Positions 62,243 to 64,000 of a stretch of 64,000 nt of DNA are shown one piece after another. The notes under the pieces are model-generated. The model was not told the origin of the DNA. It made no database searches and worked only from the letters and a program-made list of their open reading frames with translations. Positions within the stretch are counted from its first letter, which is position 1. Every line of letters starts with the position of its first letter. The translations under genes were made by a program, and so were the position numbers. The stretch is from contig NZ_JACHNE010000001.1 in the NCBI RefSeq assembly GCF_014205255.1, positions 1,674,001 to 1,738,000 of the forward strand, in the 5' to 3' direction. Source of the DNA: Streptomyces caelestis (GTDB taxonomy: Bacteria; Actinomycetota; Actinomycetes; Streptomycetales; Streptomycetaceae).

Positions 62243-64000
62243 CTAGGAGGGGCGGGCCATGGCCTTCACGAAGGCCCGCTCCACATCGGCCGCCGACAGG
62301 ACGCCGTAGATCTCGCCGGTCTCCTCCACCACCAGGTACTCGGTCGCGGGGGTCGCCCGGAGGGCGTCCAGGAGCTCCTCGCCCGACAGTTCCGCCGAGA
62401 CGCGCATGCCGTCGGTCAGATCCTGGGCGAGGCCGCTGACCGCGACCCAGGGGCGGCGGTGTTCGGGAACGCCGGCGATGGCGGCCTCGCGGACGAGGGA
62501 GACGGGGTCGCCGTGGGCGTCGACCACGACCAGGGCTCGGGCGCCGGCGGCGTTGGCGCGGCGCAGGGCCTCCGAGAGCGGGGTGTGGGTCTCGACCGGG
62601 ACGGCACGGCGGGTGAGCGCACGGGCGCGCAGATCGGGGAGGTGCTCGCGCAGACGGGCCATGCGCAGGCTGTTGCCCGCGCCGGTCCAGATGATCGCGG
62701 CGAGGATGGCGGCGAGCAGGGCGTCCAGGACGGTGTCCATGCCGACGTTGTCCACGGCCTCGGTGCCGAGGGCGCCGGACTGGGTCAGCAGGGGCAGGCC
62801 GATCAGGACCGAGACGGCGAGGGCGCGGCCGACCCAGGCGGCGGCGACGGTGCCGGTCATCGGCTTGCCGGTGATCTTCCAGACGACCGCGCGGAGCATG
62901 CGGCCGCCGTCGAGGGGCAGGCCGGGCAGGAGGTTGAAGGCGGCCACGATGAGGTTGGAGATCATCAGGCCGGCCAGCAGGACGCCGGGGACGGTCCCGG
63001 GCTCCACGGTCTGCATGGCGGCGTAGAAGAGGCCGGCCAGGACGAGGGAGAGCAGCGGCCCGACGAAGGCGAGCACGAACTCCCGTCCGGGGGTCTCGGC
63101 CTCCTTCTCGATCTCGGAGACGCCGCCGAAGAACTGGAGCTGGATGCGGCGGACCGGGAGCTTGAAGCGGAGGGCGGCGACCGTGTGGGCCAGCTCGTGC
63201 ACCAGCACGGACGCGTAGAAGGCGACCGCGAAGAACAGGGAGACCAGGTAGCGGGCGGCGCCGAGTTCGGGCAGCACGCGCTCCAGCTGCCCGCCGAACA
63301 CCCAGGTGATCAACGCGGCGACGAGGAACCAGCTGGGCGCGACGTAGACGGGCACGCCGAACGGCCGCCCCATCAGCAGTCCGCCTCGCGGCTCCGGGGG
63401 GCGCTGGGGCGCGGGGCCCTTGCCGTCCGCGGAGTGCGCGAGGGGGCGGTCACCGATGCCGGGGGCGGTGTGCCGGCTGCTCGCCTCGGGCTCGCCCGCG
63501 GCAGAGGCCGCGTGCGGACCGGTGGCGTAGGCACGGTCGGGGTGCGCGTCGCCCTCCCCCGAACCGCTGCCGCCGTGCTCGCCGTGGGCTGGAGCCTTGT
63601 GCAGGGCATTCGACGCCGGGCGGCCGGGGTGCGCGTCGCCCTCCGGGCGGGCGCTGCTGTCGTACTCGCCGCCAGCCGGGGCCTTGTGCACGGCATCGGA
63701 CGCCGGGCCGTCGTCGGCGTGCGCGTCGCCCTCCGGGCGGGCGCTGCCGGCGTGCTCGTCCTCGGTGGGGGCCTTGCGCAGGGCATCGGACGCAGGGCGG
63801 TCGTCGGCGTGCGTGTCGCCCTCCGGGCGGGTGCTGCCGTCGTGCTCGTCCTCAGCCGGGGCCTTGTGCACGGCATCGGACGCAAGGCGGTCCGCCTGTG
63901 CGTCGCCCTCCGGCCGGCCGCTGCCGTCGTACTCGCCGCCGTCCGGGGCCTCCCGCACGGCATCCGACGCAGAGCGGTCCCCGTGCGCGTCGCCCTTCGG
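62243..64000 (-). CDS. Site-2-type M50 metalloprotease with N-terminal repeat region (incomplete)
   Basis: 585 residues visible; the true start is beyond the right edge, since the repeat frame continues to the last base. The C-terminal ~380 residues are a polytopic M50 protease with HELAH zinc motif (SVLVHELAHTVAALRFKLP) and NLLPGLPLDGGRML, followed by two CBS-like units (RAVPVETHTPLSEALRRANAAGARALVVVDAHGD). It would cleave transmembrane substrates in regulated proteolysis. The N-terminal part is a tandem repeat, listed separately. It is upstream of trmI. Confidence 0.88.
   Translation of the reverse strand, partial: PKGDAHGDRSASDAVREAPDGGEYDGSGRPEGDAQADRLASDAVHKAPAEDEHDGSTRPEGDTHADDRPASDALRKAPTEDEHAGSARPEGDAHADDGPASDAVHKAPAGGEYDSSARPEGDAHPGRPASNALHKAPAHGEHGGSGSGEGDAHPDRAYATGPHAASAAGEPEASSRHTAPGIGDRPLAHSADGKGPAPQRPPEPRGGLLMGRPFGVPVYVAPSWFLVAALITWVFGGQLERVLPELGAARYLVSLFFAVAFYASVLVHELAHTVAALRFKLPVRRIQLQFFGGVSEIEKEAETPGREFVLAFVGPLLSLVLAGLFYAAMQTVEPGTVPGVLLAGLMISNLIVAAFNLLPGLPLDGGRMLRAVVWKITGKPMTGTVAAAWVGRALAVSVLIGLPLLTQSGALGTEAVDNVGMDTVLDALLAAILAAIIWTGAGNSLRMARLREHLPDLRARALTRRAVPVETHTPLSEALRRANAAGARALVVVDAHGDPVSLVREAAIAGVPEHRRPWVAVSGLAQDLTDGMRVSAELSGEELLDALRATPATEYLVVEETGEIYGVLSAADVERAFVKAMARPS
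63560..64000 (-). repeat. Tandem 29-30-residue coding repeats
   Basis: Five clear units of 29 or 30 codons (87 or 90 bp), at 64000-63914, 63913-63827, 63826-63737, 63736-63647 and 63646-63560, plus a decaying sixth. Each begins like PEGDAHADR and contains ASDAVHKAPA and a Gly-Glu/Glu-His-Asp-Gly ending. They code for an acidic, likely disordered cytoplasmic extension of the M50 protease. The array runs off the window edge. Confidence 0.88.

Overview
The window is a chromosomal-core segment from a Streptomyces-type actinomycete. Base composition is very GC-rich, coding regions have G or C at almost every third position, and gene starts mix ATG and GTG. Lineage-specific content supports this: a Cvn 'conservon' (cvnABCDE), the Pup-proteasome genes (arc, dop, pup, prcB, prcA, pafA, pafBC), a GlnA4-type glutamine synthetase cluster, and a DtxR/DmdR-type iron box. 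Most genes lie on the minus strand. I see no rRNA, tRNA, CRISPR array, prophage or intact insertion sequence.

Layout. 1-1624: 5' end of a NUDIX hydrolase gene and an NsdA-like TPR regulator. 1952-9321: a minus-strand translation run, infC-rpmI-rplT-(SpoU rRNA methyltransferase)-(cytosolic PAS histidine kinase)-pheS-pheT. infC appears to start at AUC and has an attenuator-like hairpin in its leader. 9718-16242: DUF1844 protein, SseB-like protein, a subtilisin/mycosin-like protease translationally coupled to a membrane protein, a PLP-dependent amino-acid aldolase, and a DUF2510 protein. 16284-22937: a probable ethanolamine gamma-glutamylation module (SDR, aldehyde dehydrogenase, glnA4, GntR regulator, ethanolamine-type permease, class-I amidotransferase-like hydrolase). 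23032-27000: a membrane protein, a LysR regulator beside a broken TDT-family transporter gene, a metal-receptor fold protein, and an XRE-cupin regulator. 27311-31007: a glycine betaine ABC transporter whose permease carries two substrate-binding domains in one chain.

31174-39394: 5'-3' exonuclease, siderophore-interacting protein behind an iron box, GNAT acetyltransferase, RluA-type pseudouridine synthase, and the five-gene conservon. Its P450 (CvnE) has the CYP157 hallmark: no ExxR motif. 39790-47929: Ski2/Mtr4-like helicase, diacylglycerol kinase-like protein, tatC, tatA, two small proteins, and pafC/pafB. 48058-50984: two FKBP prolyl isomerases (one cytosolic, one a tandem-domain lipoprotein) and pafA behind an MFS gene with a divergent LacI regulator. 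53822-59766: prcA, prcB, pup, dop, arc. 60013-64000: a small ferredoxin gene, a secreted protein, tRNA m1A58 methyltransferase, and a site-2-type M50 protease with a 29-30-residue repeat region that runs off the window edge.

How the genes work together. Dop deamidates the C-terminal Gln of Pup, PafA ligates Pup to substrates, Arc unfolds them into the PrcBA core, and PafBC is the linked transcription factor pair. In the glnA4 cluster, ethanolamine would be imported, gamma-glutamylated, oxidised by the SDR and aldehyde dehydrogenase, then hydrolysed. A motif shared by the glnA4/gntR and permease promoters (AAGGTAT-N9-CCATTG) is a candidate operator. Nothing here is a wholly unknown system. The most notable points are the CYP157 conservon P450, the permease-SBP-SBP fusion, the candidate GntR operator, the non-canonical infC start with its leader hairpin, and the broken TDT gene.
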